A DNA stretch of 64,000 nucleotides from Celerinatantimonas sp046054195 (lineage in GTDB: Bacteria > Pseudomonadota > Gammaproteobacteria > Enterobacterales > Celerinatantimonadaceae): assembly GCF_046054195.1 (NCBI RefSeq), contig NZ_JBEQCS010000002.1:372001-436000 (forward strand), written 5' to 3'. Shown one piece after another: positions 63,931 to 64,000 of the stretch. The position numbers and the translations under genes are program-made. Numbering within the stretch: position 1 is the first letter of the stretch; every line of letters begins with the position of its first letter. Under the pieces are notes generated by a model. The model was not told the origin of the DNA and did no database searches. It saw only the letters and a program-made list of their open reading frames with translations.

Positions 63931-64000
63931 TTAGTTTTTATCGAGAACGTTTGAATGATGTTTTGTACTTTCAATGTTCTTTGCCGGAGCGAACAACACT
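63931..64000 (-). CDS. Probable TRAP small permease C-terminus (partial)
   Basis: The minus-strand frame is open from the window edge to a TAA at 63931 and gives a polar tail ending STKHHSNVLDKN. It ends 11 bases before the large TRAP permease, the position where the small DctQ-type subunit is normally encoded. Only about 22 residues are visible, so the identity rests on context. Confidence 0.4.
   Translation of the reverse strand, partial: VLFAPAKNIESTKHHSNVLDKN

Overview
The window reads as chromosomal DNA of a facultatively anaerobic, sugar-using gammaproteobacterium of the Vibrio/Aeromonas type. The reasons are a sodium-pumping oxaloacetate decarboxylase, a type VI secretion (T6SS) cluster in the same gene order as Vibrio cholerae, PTS cellobiose genes, a XylR/XylB/XylE/XylA xylose system, PqiABC and a TRAP carboxylate transporter. 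The genus cannot be fixed from the sequence alone.

Layout. 1-2822: oadA (5' partial) and oadB, closed by a strong terminator. 2971-3942: a lipoprotein alpha/beta hydrolase. 3961-24605 (minus strand): one compact T6SS operon, transcribed tssB-tssC-tssE-tssF-tssG-fha-tssJ-tssK-tssL-clpV-vasH-vasI-tssA-tssM-vasL. It has no hcp, vgrG or PAAR gene. 24606-25923: about 1.3 kb of very AT-rich, gene-free DNA with palindromes. 25924-26562: an unknown protein that may have a heme-oxygenase-like fold. 26555-32571: a cellobiose/beta-glucoside PTS locus (IIB, IIC, 6-phospho-beta-glucosidase, IIA, LacI-type repressor) and a divergent orphan second IIC, sharing a control region with a perfect LacI-family operator and a likely CRP site. 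32966-34357: an aldehyde dehydrogenase resembling succinate-semialdehyde dehydrogenase. 34501-34590: tRNA-Ser(CGA).

34591-45617 is the accessory region. It begins with a gene relic and an N-terminally truncated tyrosine recombinase, and ends with a 27-nt copy of the 3' end of ssrA (tmRNA). Between them lies a hybrid CRISPR locus, all on the minus strand: array B (5 repeats), a Cas6f with a large internal deletion, cmr1-cmr6 (type III-B effector with HD-less Cas10), an unknown 165-aa two-helix membrane protein, a complete but divergent Cas6f, and array A (12 repeats). Repeats, 32-nt spacers, leaders and Cas6f are all of type I-F kind, but the only effector is type III-B, and no cas1, cas2/3 or csy1-3 is present. 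This is the most unusual system in the window. My inference is that Cas6f-cut I-F crRNAs load a Cmr complex whose Cas10 makes a cyclic nucleotide messenger, with the small membrane protein as candidate effector.

45833-64000 returns to ordinary chromosome: a Fur-controlled TonB-dependent siderophore receptor, the xylose genes with likely XylR and CRP sites, pqiABC, a structured gene-free segment upstream of a MipA/OmpV-family outer membrane protein, and a minus-strand operon of TRAP permeases, a GH31 glycosidase and a UxuB-type mannonate oxidoreductase that runs off the right edge.
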